Made by a program: the position numbers and the translations under genes. Source: Planctomycetota bacterium (GTDB lineage Bacteria; Planctomycetota; UBA1135; UBA2386). From it: a stretch of DNA of 64,000 nucleotides. A model generated the notes under the pieces. It had not been told where the DNA came from. It saw nothing but the letters and a program-made list of their open reading frames with translations, and ran no database searches. The stretch lies in assembly GCA_020638735.1 (NCBI GenBank), contig JACKHZ010000008.1, positions 310,001 through 374,000 of the forward strand, written 5' to 3'. Below are positions 25,660-34,712 of the stretch, in pieces; the stretch's first letter is position 1, and each line of letters begins with the position of its first letter.

Positions 25660-26970
25660 ATGGACGCCGCGCGCGGCCGATGCGATGGCGTGGGTCGCAT
25701 CCACGTCAGCATCGCCCCCGACGGCATGACCGCCACGGCGCGCATCGCGCCGGGGCCGGTGGCGTTGCCGGCGGCGCTGGGTGAGGCGCTGGCCGCCGCG
25801 GGCGTCGTGCACGGCGTCGACGAGGCCGCGTGCCGCAGCCTCGCGGCGCGGCTCGCCGACCCATCCACCGACGCCAGCGCGCAGATCGCCGTCGGCGCCG
25901 CGCCGCAGCACGGCCGCGACGGCTGCCTGGAAGGCACACTGCTCGAAGGCCAGCGCGTCGGCCGCCCCGATCATCTCGGCAACATCGACTACCACGAACG
26001 CGACCTGCTGCACCCGATCGCCGCCGACGCGAAGATCGCCCGCGTCGTGCCGCCGACCGACGGCGTCGACGGCCGCGACGTGCGCGGTCGCCGGCTCCCG
26101 GCCAGACCGGGCAAGGCACACCGCCAACGCCTCGGCGCCGGCGTGCGCCTCACCGAGGGCGCGCTGTTCGCCGCCGTCGACGGCGTCGTGCTGGCCACCG
26201 ATCGGCTGCTGGACGTCGTGCAGCTGTACTCGCACAACGGCGACGTCGACTACCGCTCCGGCAACCTGCACAGCAAGGGCTCGTTGCTGATCCAGGGCGA
26301 CGTCACCGAAGGATTCTCGGCGACCGCGGACGGCGACGTCGTCGTCGGCGGTGTCGTGCAGGGCGGCGGGGTGAGAGCCGGCGGCTCGGCGCACGTCGGC
26401 AAGGGCGTGCTCGGGCACGACGACGCGGTGCGCGCCGGCGCCGACATCACCTGCCATCACGCGACCGCGGCGCGCCTCGTCGCCGGCCGCGACATCGCCG
26501 TCGCCGACCAGGTCGCCGACAGCCAGCTGCAGGCGCAGAGCATGCGCATCGTCGACGGCCGCGGCAGCGTCAGGGGCTCCGAGCTGCGCGCGCGGGACCG
26601 CATCGAGGTCGGAACCGCCGGCTCGCCGGCGGGCACCACCACCACGCTGATCGTCGGGGACCTGCTGCAGGAACGCGCCGAGCTGGCGCGCCGCACCCTC
26701 GCCGCGGCGCGCGCCGAACGCGCCGAGCGCGGCCGCAAGGGCGTGCGGGCCGCCGTCAGGGCCGGCGACGCCGAGCTGCAGCTGCAGCTGACGCTGCGCG
26801 CACGGCAGCGAGAGATCCTGCGCGCGGCCGAGATCCTGATCCTCGGCGTCTGCCATCAGGGCGTCGTGCTGCGCTTCGGCGACGCCGAGCTGCGCCCGAC
26901 GGAGGATCTGCGCGCGGTGCGCTTCCGCTTCGACCTCCGACTCGACTCCATCGTCAGGGAACGACTATGA
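25660..26970 (+). CDS. FapA/DUF342-family protein
   Basis: A 436-residue protein that looks like the FapA (DUF342) family. The N-terminal 170 residues are a mixed alpha/beta domain (VPPTDGVDGRDVRGRRLP). A right-handed beta-helix follows, seen in the repeated pattern SHNGDVDYRSGN, GSLLIQGDVTEGFSATADGDVVVGG and continuing to about residue 330, then a coiled-coil segment ending in a small domain. FapA-type proteins influence polymer assembly and flagellar localisation; the biochemical activity is not established. Its stop overlaps the CBS-domain gene as ATGA. Start ATG at 25660 keeps the SIAPDGMTATARI beginning expected for the family. Confidence 0.78.
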   Translation: MDAARGRCDGVGRIHVSIAPDGMTATARIAPGPVALPAALGEALAAAGVVHGVDEAACRSLAARLADPSTDASAQIAVGAAPQHGRDGCLEGTLLEGQRVGRPDHLGNIDYHERDLLHPIAADAKIARVVPPTDGVDGRDVRGRRLPARPGKAHRQRLGAGVRLTEGALFAAVDGVVLATDRLLDVVQLYSHNGDVDYRSGNLHSKGSLLIQGDVTEGFSATADGDVVVGGVVQGGGVRAGGSAHVGKGVLGHDDAVRAGADITCHHATAARLVAGRDIAVADQVADSQLQAQSMRIVDGRGSVRGSELRARDRIEVGTAGSPAGTTTTLIVGDLLQERAELARRTLAAARAERAERGRKGVRAAVRAGDAELQLQLTLRARQREILRAAEILILGVCHQGVVLRFGDAELRPTEDLRAVRFRFDLRLDSIVRERL

Positions 26971-27383
26971 ACCAAGACCTCGAACGGATCCGCGTCCGCG
27001 ACGTGATGAACCAGGCCGTGCAGTGGGCCGAAGGCGGGGAGAACCTGCGCGCCGCCGCCGACCGCATGGCCGAACACCGCATCCGCGCGCTGCTGGTGCG
27101 CGGTCGCACCGACGTCGACCTGCCCGGGATCCTCACCAGCAAGGACGTCGTCAACCTGATCGGCGCGCACGACGTCGCGGTGCTGGACCAACTGCACGTG
27201 GACGACGCCTGCACGCGCCCGGCCATCTGCGTGCCGGACACGACCAACCTGCTCGACTGCATCAACCTGATGCGTCACGCGGGCGTGCGCCGGGTGCCCG
27301 TCCTGCGCGGCACCGAGGTGGTCGGCGTGCTGAGCTTCAGCGACGTCTTCACGCGCTTGCTACAGCGCGGATCCGGCGCGTAG
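26967..27383 (+). CDS. Two-CBS-domain regulatory protein
   Basis: A 138-residue protein made of a tandem pair of CBS motifs: VRDVMNQAVQWAEGGENLRAAADRM with GILTSKDVVNL, then DLHVDDACTRP (read as LHVDDACTRP) with GVRRVPVLRGTEVVGVLSFSDV split in the usual way. CBS pairs bind adenosine ligands such as AMP, ATP or c-di-AMP and report energy status. It carries no catalytic domain of its own. Coupled to the FapA-like gene by ATGA overlap, it probably controls that protein or acts in the same process. It converges on the sigma-factor gene, two bases apart. Confidence 0.85.
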   Translation: MNQDLERIRVRDVMNQAVQWAEGGENLRAAADRMAEHRIRALLVRGRTDVDLPGILTSKDVVNLIGAHDVAVLDQLHVDDACTRPAICVPDTTNLLDCINLMRHAGVRRVPVLRGTEVVGVLSFSDVFTRLLQRGSGA

Positions 27384-27384
27384 C

Positions 27385-28200
27385 TCAGGCCACCGCGGCG
27401 GCGAGGCGATGCGACGGCGCGGAGCCACCCGCCAGCACCTGCTGCAGGCGATCGAAGATGCGCTTCCTGGCCCGGAACACGACCATCTTCAGCGCCTCGG
27501 GGCGGATGGCGAGGATCGTCGCGAGCTCCGCGTAGCGCATCGCGCGCACCTCGACCATCTGCAGCACGAAGCGCTCGCGCTCGCCGAGCATCTGGTAGGC
27601 GACCAGGTAGGCCTGCAGCAGCAGCGAGAACGCGGCCGCCGTCTGCAGACACTCCTCGTGATCCTGTGCCGCCGCGCTCGGCTCGCGGGTCAGCAGGTCG
27701 GCCTGGTCCTGCAACAACTCGGGATCGCGGAGCGAGACGCCGAGGTCGCGCTTGCTGCGGCGCAGGTGCCGGCGGATCGCGTTGTCCACGATCATCGACG
27801 ACCAGGCGCTGAAGGCGCCCGGACGCGAGGCTAGGAACCGGTCCGGGTAGCGGTAGATGTTGACGATGACGTCCTGCCAGACCTCGCTCGGGTCGAGGGT
27901 GGCGGCGAGCACGCGCAGGCGCGAGCGCACCCGCGCCATCAGCCGCGGACCGGCCCAGCGGACCAGCAGCTCGAAGGCTTCGCTGTCACTGGTGACCCGA
28001 AAGGCGTCCATGAGGGCCGTGGCGAGGGCCGCGTCCCGATCCGAGGGGGAGAGATCGGGGGAATCGGCGGCGACGCTCGCCGGATCCACGCGGCGCGCCA
28101 GATAGGCGAGCGCTTGCGTGCGGATCCGCTCACGCTCGGGGGACGCACCCGAGCGGCCGGCAATCTGCGAGGGGAGGCAGGTCATGGCGGGAACGACCAT
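27385..28200 (-). CDS. ECF-like RNA polymerase sigma factor
   Basis: A 271-residue sigma-70 family regulator. Region 2 is at about residues 78-150 (FELLVRWAGPRLMARVRSRL, ATLDPSEVWQDVIVNIYRYPDRF, SMIVDNAIRRHLRRSKRD), and region 4 is near 205-255 (LLGERERFVLQMVEVRAMRYAELATILAI, then LKMVVFRARKRI). The long N-terminal extension (about 70 residues) and inserted segment between regions 2 and 4 resemble the planctomycete ECF groups. Start ATG 28200 is a choice; ATG 28185 is possible. It is divergent from the HDOD-GGDEF gene across a 174-base AT-richer region, so the two may be coregulated. Confidence 0.8.
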   Translation of the reverse strand: MVVPAMTCLPSQIAGRSGASPERERIRTQALAYLARRVDPASVAADSPDLSPSDRDAALATALMDAFRVTSDSEAFELLVRWAGPRLMARVRSRLRVLAATLDPSEVWQDVIVNIYRYPDRFLASRPGAFSAWSSMIVDNAIRRHLRRSKRDLGVSLRDPELLQDQADLLTREPSAAAQDHEECLQTAAAFSLLLQAYLVAYQMLGERERFVLQMVEVRAMRYAELATILAIRPEALKMVVFRARKRIFDRLQQVLAGGSAPSHRLAAAVA

Positions 28201-28374
28201 GCGAAGGGCGGACCGTCGCGGAGAAGAATCGCCCGGGCACCGGCGCAACAATCGGCAAGAGCATCTCAATTCGATACTTAGGGTGTTGCACAAAATCCGG
28301 ACGCAGGCCCGAAGAGGGCCTCGGACTCCAGCCTCATCGCGTGCGGAGCCGAACAAGGATGTGCGCCCGACCCC

Positions 28375-30267
28375 GTGACCAGCACTCCGCCAACCCTCCA
28401 CACCGGCAACCCGCTCGGCTTGTTGCCGTCCGTGTTGTCGCTGCCCGACCTGCAGCGTCGACTCGGGCGCGTGATGACCGAGATGCGGGTCGGTGAGGAC
28501 GAACTGGTCGGCATCCTGGGGCTCGACCCGATGGCCGTCGTGCGCGGCCTGCGCGCCGCCAACGCCGCGGTGTTCCGCCAGACCCAGCCGTTGCCGACGG
28601 TTCGCAGCCTCGTGCGCTCGCTCGGCGGCACCTTGTCGAGGCGGCTGATCGTCGAAGCCCGGCCCGCGATCCCGCAGCACCCCGACCTGATCGCGTTGTG
28701 GCACCACTCGGTCGCGACCGCGATCGCGGCCGAGGACCTGGCGCGACGCACCGGCCTGCTGGAGCCCGAGGTCGCCTACCTGCTCGGCCTGCTGCACGAC
28801 CTGCCCCGGTGGCTGCAGACGATCAGCCGCCTCAGCGGCTCGACCGGAGCCGACGGCGTGCCTCCGACCGACTGGATCCTGCACTGGCAGCTGCCCGCGC
28901 CGCTGGTCTCGCTGATGCTGGCTGTGGAAATGGGCGACCGCGCGACCACGACCCAGGACCCAGCGGACCCGGCCGCGCTGATCCGCGCCGCAGAGCTGAT
29001 GGCCGAGCTCGCCGACTTCCCGCACCCCGAGGAATCGGGCGCCCGCTCCCTGCTGCACGCGGTGGCCAACGCGGAGCGCGGCGAGCTGCTGATCGCGCAG
29101 CAACTGCGTCGCCGATTCGAGGGAGCCATGCGCAGCTTCGGCTTCGCCCCGGAGATCACCGAGTCCGAGGTCCGCGCCTCCGGCAACCCGCTCGCCGACC
29201 TGCAGCGCCGGCAGCGCGACCTCGATGAAGTCGTGCTCAGCGTGCTCGGCTGCATCCGCTCGGAGACCTACCGCGGCATCGTCACCGCCCTGGCCGCCGC
29301 CGCCGTGCGCTTCGGCAACTACGACCGCGCGTTCTTCGGCCGCTGGAACCCGCGCACCGGGATCGTGACCCTGCGCAGCAAGGCCGACTCCTCCGCGCGC
29401 CGACTGGTCTGCACCCGTCTGTCGCCGTCCGAGGTCGAACGCGCGGCGCTCGAGCAGGCGCTGGCGAGCGAGCGACCGGTGCACCTGCGCGGCTACCTCG
29501 CTTCGCCGGGCGGGCTGCTCGGCCCGCTGTCGACCGACGAGGTGCTGGCGGTGCCGCTCAACCGCGAGTTCGCCACCCCGGCGTTCCTGCTGCTGGACCG
29601 CTCGATGACGCTGCGGTCGATCGAGCCGGAACGCGACCTCACCCTGGCCACGATGCTCGGCATGACCGGCTCGCTGCTGATCGAGAACCTGCTGCTGCGC
29701 CGCCGCCGCCAGCGCGCGCAGAAGTTCGCGCTCACCGACCCGCTGACCCGCCTGTTCAACCGGCGCATGGGCCTGCACGCCCTCGAGCGGGCGATCGCCC
29801 AGAGCGAACGCGACAGCCGCCCGTTGACCGTGCTGATGTGCGACCTCGACCACTTCAAGCGGCTCAACGACACGCTCGGACACGTGCAGGGCGACCTGGC
29901 GCTGAAGGCGACCGCCGACGTGCTGCAGCAGACCGCGCGCAAGGCCGACACGGTCTGCCGCTACGGCGGCGAGGAGTTCCTGGTCGTGCTGACCGACACG
30001 ACTCCCGACGAGGCGATGGTGCTGGCGGCCCGCATGTTCACGAACGTGCACGCGCGCGGCGAGGAGCTCGGGCTGCCGATGACGGTCTCGATCGGCCTGA
30101 CCAGCTGCAGGCCGGGCGACTCCGTCGAGACGTTGCTGACGCGCGCCGACAAGGCCCTCTACGCGAGCAAGGGACACGGCCGGAACCGGTTCTCGGCCGA
30201 CGTCGACCTGGGTCGGGAGCCGGAGCCGCCGCCGGCCGACGGGCCGCCGCCGGCTGCGCCGCGCTGA
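28375..30267 (+). CDS. HDOD-GGDEF signalling protein (probable diguanylate cyclase)
   Basis: A 630-residue cytoplasmic protein beginning with GTG. Residues 15-215 are an HDOD domain (LPTVRSLVRSLGG, then LWHHSVATAIAAEDLARRTG, and LLGLLHDLPRW with a metal-site HD-like pair). Residues 245-425 look like a GAF-type sensor domain. Residues 440-610 form a GGDEF domain with LTDPLTRLFNRR, LMCDLDHFKRLND and an active-site GGEEF near residue 531, so it should make cyclic-di-GMP. No inhibitory RxxD site is evident just upstream. The C-terminal 20 residues are proline-rich. It is divergent from the sigma-factor gene. Confidence 0.85.
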   Translation: MTSTPPTLHTGNPLGLLPSVLSLPDLQRRLGRVMTEMRVGEDELVGILGLDPMAVVRGLRAANAAVFRQTQPLPTVRSLVRSLGGTLSRRLIVEARPAIPQHPDLIALWHHSVATAIAAEDLARRTGLLEPEVAYLLGLLHDLPRWLQTISRLSGSTGADGVPPTDWILHWQLPAPLVSLMLAVEMGDRATTTQDPADPAALIRAAELMAELADFPHPEESGARSLLHAVANAERGELLIAQQLRRRFEGAMRSFGFAPEITESEVRASGNPLADLQRRQRDLDEVVLSVLGCIRSETYRGIVTALAAAAVRFGNYDRAFFGRWNPRTGIVTLRSKADSSARRLVCTRLSPSEVERAALEQALASERPVHLRGYLASPGGLLGPLSTDEVLAVPLNREFATPAFLLLDRSMTLRSIEPERDLTLATMLGMTGSLLIENLLLRRRRQRAQKFALTDPLTRLFNRRMGLHALERAIAQSERDSRPLTVLMCDLDHFKRLNDTLGHVQGDLALKATADVLQQTARKADTVCRYGGEEFLVVLTDTTPDEAMVLAARMFTNVHARGEELGLPMTVSIGLTSCRPGDSVETLLTRADKALYASKGHGRNRFSADVDLGREPEPPPADGPPPAAPR

Positions 30268-30306
30268 ACCGACGGAAAGGGCACCCACCCGCCGGCGCCG
30301 ACCCCG

Positions 30307-30312
30307 TATGCT
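30307..30312 (+). promoter_or_regulatory. Predicted -10 element (TATGCT) of the CBS-recO-lptE-pur operon
   Basis: TATGCT ends ten bases before GTG 30323, which places transcription start within a few bases of the codon. An ATG at 30308 overlaps the hexamer itself, so I take the GTG as the translation start. The same hexamer lies eight bases before the cyclophilin gene. Confidence 0.4.
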
Positions 30313-30322
30313 CGCCCCCACA

Positions 30323-31807
30323 GTGCCCAGTGCTCCCCTCGACCCCGGGACCGGCCACGCGCCCGTTCGCGACGCCGCCGTGCCGGACAGCAAAGAAGAA
30401 CCCGACCCTCCGTCCGCGCGTCGGCCCGGCCTCACCGCCGGCCTCGCCGCCGCGTGCCTGCCTGTCCTGCCCCACGCCACCGGGGACGGCCTGCCGATCG
30501 TCGAGATCGCCGCGCAGGTGTCGCCGCTGCACGTGCTGATCGCCACCGCCGCCGCGGCGCTCGGCGGCTTCGGGGCGATCGCCGGCGCCAGCCTGCTCGT
30601 CTACTCGCCGACCCGCCTGGCACAGTTCCTGGACGAGCAGAAGCGCCGCGACAAGGAGGTCCGGACCGCCGAACTCGAAGCGAACGAGACCGAGCTGTTC
30701 GTCGTCGCGACCCTCTACGCCGCCGCGGGATGGGTCATCGGCCTGTGGGCGCTGCAGCACGCCGTCGACGCCGCCAACCTGCCGTGGGCCGTCGGCAGCT
30801 GGGTGCTGCTGATGCTGCTGGTCGCCGGCAGCCTGCCCGCCGCGGTCGCCGACGCGCGCGCCGAGCGGGCCGTGATCAGCCTGTTGCCGCTGTTGCGCGC
30901 CGGGTGGTTGCTGCTGCGCTGGCCGCTGGTCAAGCCGCTGCTCGGCACCACCGCCCTGCTGATGCGCGTGCTGCGCCTGCAGCGGGCCCCGGTCGACGAT
31001 CCGGCCGAGGTGCAGAAGCAGATCATGGCAGCGGTCGCCGACTCGGTCGAGGACGCCGAGCTGGCCGACGACGCGCGCACCTGGATCGGCAACATCGTCA
31101 CCCTGAAGGACCAGCAGGTCTCGACGGTGATGACGCCGCGCCCCGACATCGTCGCCCTGCCCGAGTCGATGTCGCTCCGCGAAGCGGTCGACCAGGCGCT
31201 CGAGCACGAGTTCTCCCGCTACCCGGTCTACCGCGAACGCATCGACGAGGTGGTCGGCATCTTCTACGTCAAGGACGCATTGCGCCTCTTGCGCACCGCG
31301 CCGGACAAGCTCGACGCGACGCCGTTGCGCACGCTGCTGCGCGAGCCGTTGTTCGTGCCGGAGACGACCAGCGCGGCGCAGCTGCTGCGGCGCGTGCAGG
31401 CCGGCAACCAGCACATGGCGATCGTCATCGACGAGTACGGCACCACCGTCGGCCTGGCCACCGTCGAGGACCTGGTCGAGGAGATCGTCGGCGAGATCGG
31501 CGACGAATACGACCCGCCGTCCGAGCAGGACGCCGAGATCCGCGTCGTCGAGGCGGGTCGCGTCGTCGAGTTGCCGGCCCGCACCGCGGTCGACGAGGTC
31601 AACCGGCTGCTCGGCACCCAGCTGTCCGAGGACGGCGACTGGGAGACGGTCGCCGGCCTCGTGATCGCGTCGTGCAACCGCATCCCGACCGTCGGCGAGA
31701 CGGTCGTCGTCGACCACGTGGAGTTCCGGGTGCTCGAGGCCGACGAACGGCGCCTGCAACGACTGCGGCTGACGGCGCTCGAGCCCCAGGCCGCCGAGTC
31801 GAGGTGA
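30323..31807 (+). CDS. CorC/HlyC-type CBS-domain membrane protein
   Basis: A 494-residue inner-membrane protein of the CNNM/CorC (hemolysin-like) family. Hydrophobic helices lie at about residues 50-75, 115-145, 150-170 and 185-205. They are followed by a tandem CBS pair: TVMTPRPDIVALPESMSLREAV with YPVYRERIDEVVGIFYVKD, then FVPETTSAAQLLRRVQ with MAIVIDEYGTTVGLATVEDLVEEIVGEI. The last 80 residues are the CorC_HlyC domain. Such proteins are linked to Mg2+/Co2+ transport or its control. It heads a tightly packed operon with recO. Start GTG 30323 is preferred over ATG 30308. Confidence 0.87.
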   Translation: MPSAPLDPGTGHAPVRDAAVPDSKEEPDPPSARRPGLTAGLAAACLPVLPHATGDGLPIVEIAAQVSPLHVLIATAAAALGGFGAIAGASLLVYSPTRLAQFLDEQKRRDKEVRTAELEANETELFVVATLYAAAGWVIGLWALQHAVDAANLPWAVGSWVLLMLLVAGSLPAAVADARAERAVISLLPLLRAGWLLLRWPLVKPLLGTTALLMRVLRLQRAPVDDPAEVQKQIMAAVADSVEDAELADDARTWIGNIVTLKDQQVSTVMTPRPDIVALPESMSLREAVDQALEHEFSRYPVYRERIDEVVGIFYVKDALRLLRTAPDKLDATPLRTLLREPLFVPETTSAAQLLRRVQAGNQHMAIVIDEYGTTVGLATVEDLVEEIVGEIGDEYDPPSEQDAEIRVVEAGRVVELPARTAVDEVNRLLGTQLSEDGDWETVAGLVIASCNRIPTVGETVVVDHVEFRVLEADERRLQRLRLTALEPQAAESR

Positions 31808-32628
31808 TCCGGCTCGGCGCGAGAGCGACGCGCCGGAACGCCGCCGACGGCCCGCGCCGCGGCGGGCCCGGCCAGACCACGGCGACGGCGATCGTCCTGC
31901 GCCGCCGCGACTTCCGTGAATCGAGCCGCATCGTCACGTGCCTGACGCGCGAACACGGCAAGCTGACCGGCCTTGCCAAGGGCGCGCACCGGCCGGACTC
32001 GCCGTTCCTCGGCCGCATCGACTTCCTCAACGAGCTCGACGCGACGTGGTCGGCCGACCGCGGCGGCCTGCGACTGCTGGTGCGGGCCCGGCTGCTGCGC
32101 GAACGACGCGGGCTGCGCGAGCCGCGGCGGTTCCTCGCCGCCAGCCATCTCGCCTGGCTCGTGGACTGCGGCAGCCACGAAGGCCGCTCCGACCCGGAGC
32201 TGTTCGACCTGCTGCACGGCGGCCTCAACCTGCTCGAACGCTGCCCCGGCCTCGCGGTCCCGCAGGTCGTGCTCGGCCTGGAGCTGCGGCTGTGCGCACA
32301 GCTCGGCGCGCTGCCGTCGCTCGATCGCTGCGGCGAGTGCGGCGAACCGCTCGACGACGACGCGTTCCGCCAGGCGGACACCGGCGGCCTCGCCTGCCGC
32401 CGTCACGCCGGATTGCCGCGCTACCCGCTGCGCCCCGGCGCGCTGCCGCTGCTGCGCGCGCTGCAGCGCAGCGCCGGTCGGGACTGGCCGAGCCTCGACG
32501 CCGGCGCCGCGGTCGCCGCCGCCGCCCCGCTGCCGGCACACTGGCTGGCCGCGGCGCTCGAGCAGCGCTCGCCGTTCCGGCGGCTGCTGTTCGACGCGCC
32601 GGGCGAACGCGAGGGAACGTCCGGGTGA
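31804..32628 (+). CDS. recO: DNA repair protein RecO
   Basis: A 274-residue protein that loads RecA onto single-stranded DNA coated with SSB, together with RecR. The N-terminal OB fold starts at about residue 22 (TTATAIVLRRRDFRESSRIVTCLTREHGK split as usual). GLAKGAHRP and LLERCPGLA are recognisable RecO elements. A zinc-finger-like CGECGEPLDDD with later CRRH supplies three cysteines and a histidine, as expected for Deinococcus-type RecO. It begins with GTG overlapping the preceding stop and overlaps the next gene the same way. The first 20 residues are extra to the family. Confidence 0.85.
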   Translation: MIRLGARATRRNAADGPRRGGPGQTTATAIVLRRRDFRESSRIVTCLTREHGKLTGLAKGAHRPDSPFLGRIDFLNELDATWSADRGGLRLLVRARLLRERRGLREPRRFLAASHLAWLVDCGSHEGRSDPELFDLLHGGLNLLERCPGLAVPQVVLGLELRLCAQLGALPSLDRCGECGEPLDDDAFRQADTGGLACRRHAGLPRYPLRPGALPLLRALQRSAGRDWPSLDAGAAVAAAAPLPAHWLAAALEQRSPFRRLLFDAPGEREGTSG

Positions 32629-32690
32629 GCCGTGCAATCCTGCGGCTGGAGGTTGCCGCCGGCGCAGCGGTCGCCGAACATCGCCGCCCG

Positions 32691-33635
32691 ATGTGCCGCC
32701 GCCCCGTGTCGTCCGCCACCTGCGCAATGCTCGTGCTGTTCGTCGCGGCCGGCTGCGCGGCGACGCCGCTCGAACCGGTCGCCGCCGCCAACCTGCTCGC
32801 CGTCGCCGAGGCGGCGGAGCAGGCGGGCGACCACGACGCCGCGCTCGAAGCGCTCGACGGACTCGTCGAGCTCAACTGCCCGAAGCGGCTGCGCGACCGC
32901 CGCGACATGCTGCGCGCGCAGGCCGAACTGCACCGCGGTGAGCCATGGCGCGCGTTCCTCGCCCTCGAGCACTTCGCCGACGATCACCCGCACAGCGAGC
33001 TGCGCGCGCAGGCCGTGGAGATGATCTGGCAGATCGCCGAGGTGTTGCGGCAACGCGACGGCGGCTTCCTGATCTTCTGGTCGGACCGCACCGACGCGCG
33101 CACGGTGCTCGAGCACCTGGTCAGCCGGCACCCCGACACGCCGCGCCTCGACGACGCGCTGCGCATCCTCGGTGACATGTCGTTCGCCGACGGCGACTAC
33201 GACCTCGCCCAGGAGCGCTACCAGGACATCATCCTCAACCGCCCCGAGAGCGCGTGGAGCCACTACGCGCAGTTCCGCTTCGCGATGAGCCTGGTGGCGC
33301 GCCTGCAGGGCCCGGACTACGACCTCGACGCGATGCAGCGCGCCGACAACGAGCTGGCGCGGTTCCTGGAGCAGAAGCACGAGAACCCGCAGATGGTCGA
33401 AGAGACATCCGCCGCGCTGCTGCAGGTGCGCGAGTGGCAGGTCGAACGCCACCTCGGGATCGCCGAGTTCTACCGCACCGTCGGCAACCTGCCGGGTGAG
33501 CTTCACCACCTGCAGCGCGCCACGGCGCCGGAGTTCGCCGAGGCGCCGTCGTTCCCCGCGGCCGACGAGCTGCGGCGTCACGCCGAGCTGCGCGCGCCGG
33601 ACGGCGAAGCCGCGGCGCCGGGAGGTCGGCCGTGA
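32691..33635 (+). CDS. BamD/YfiO-like outer-membrane lipoprotein with TPR repeats
   Basis: A 314-residue lipoprotein when started at ATG 32691, giving the signal peptide MCRRPVSSATCAMLVLFVAAGC (lipobox AAGC). A GTG at 32625 overlaps recO but would place 22 residues before the signal. The mature part is entirely helical with tetratricopeptide-like repeats (HDAALEALDGLVELN, DRRDMLRAQAELHRGE, DGDYDLAQERYQDIIL), resembling BamD, the lipoprotein that helps insert beta-barrels in the outer membrane. Its place just before lptE supports an envelope-assembly role. The exact family member is uncertain. Confidence 0.7.
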   Translation: MCRRPVSSATCAMLVLFVAAGCAATPLEPVAAANLLAVAEAAEQAGDHDAALEALDGLVELNCPKRLRDRRDMLRAQAELHRGEPWRAFLALEHFADDHPHSELRAQAVEMIWQIAEVLRQRDGGFLIFWSDRTDARTVLEHLVSRHPDTPRLDDALRILGDMSFADGDYDLAQERYQDIILNRPESAWSHYAQFRFAMSLVARLQGPDYDLDAMQRADNELARFLEQKHENPQMVEETSAALLQVREWQVERHLGIAEFYRTVGNLPGELHHLQRATAPEFAEAPSFPAADELRRHAELRAPDGEAAAPGGRP

Positions 33636-34153
33636 GCGCGCGCCGGGCAACCGCCGTAGTCCTGTCGGTGCTGCTGCTGGGCACCGGCGGCTGCGGCTAC
33701 ACGTTCGGCAGCGGCCTCGCGGACGCCGGCGTACGCACGGTCGCCTTCCAGGTGGCCGGCAACGAGACGTTCCGCCAGCGCTACGAGGTCGACCTCAGCC
33801 ACTACCTGGCCCGCGAGCTGCCGATCACCACCGACCTGCAGCTGGCCGACCGGGCCACCGCCGACGCCGTGCTCGAGGTCACGCTGGAGACGATCGGCGA
33901 ACGCACGCTGGTCAACGGCGTGCGGGATCCGGTCGGCAATGACCCGAACTTCTCGCGGGTCCGCGAAGGCCTGCTGCAGGGGTTCGTGCGGGTGCGCCTC
34001 GTCGACCGGCGCGGCAACGTGCTCGTCGACCGCCGGCTGCAGGACCGCACCGAGTTCCGCTCCCCGATCGGCGAGAACCTGACCTCGGCGCGCAACGAGC
34101 TGACCGAGGACCTGGCCCGCAAGATCGCCCTCGCGCTGCAGAGCGAGCTCTGA
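33632..34153 (+). CDS. LPS assembly lipoprotein LptE family
   Basis: A 173-residue lipoprotein starting with GTG that overlaps the previous stop. The signal peptide ends in GTGGCGY (lipid-anchored Cys). The mature domain shows the LptE pattern: CGYTFGSGL, a beta-alpha fold with RYEVDLSHYLARELP, then VLEVTLETIGER and a C-terminal helix containing SARNELTEDLARKIA. LptE plugs the LptD barrel that delivers lipopolysaccharide to the outer leaflet of the outer membrane. Its presence indicates a Gram-negative type envelope with LPS in this organism. Coupled to the BamD-like gene. Confidence 0.8.
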   Translation: MSARRATAVVLSVLLLGTGGCGYTFGSGLADAGVRTVAFQVAGNETFRQRYEVDLSHYLARELPITTDLQLADRATADAVLEVTLETIGERTLVNGVRDPVGNDPNFSRVREGLLQGFVRVRLVDRRGNVLVDRRLQDRTEFRSPIGENLTSARNELTEDLARKIALALQSEL

Positions 34154-34166
34154 GAGGCCCCACCGC

Positions 34167-34708
<542 letters not shown>

Positions 34709-34712
<4 letters not shown>

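Noticed and set aside
30308..30310. ATG as start of the CorC-like gene
   Set aside because: It lies within the predicted -10 hexamer TATGCT; the GTG at 30323 is 10 bases beyond it and better fits the pattern seen at other genes.
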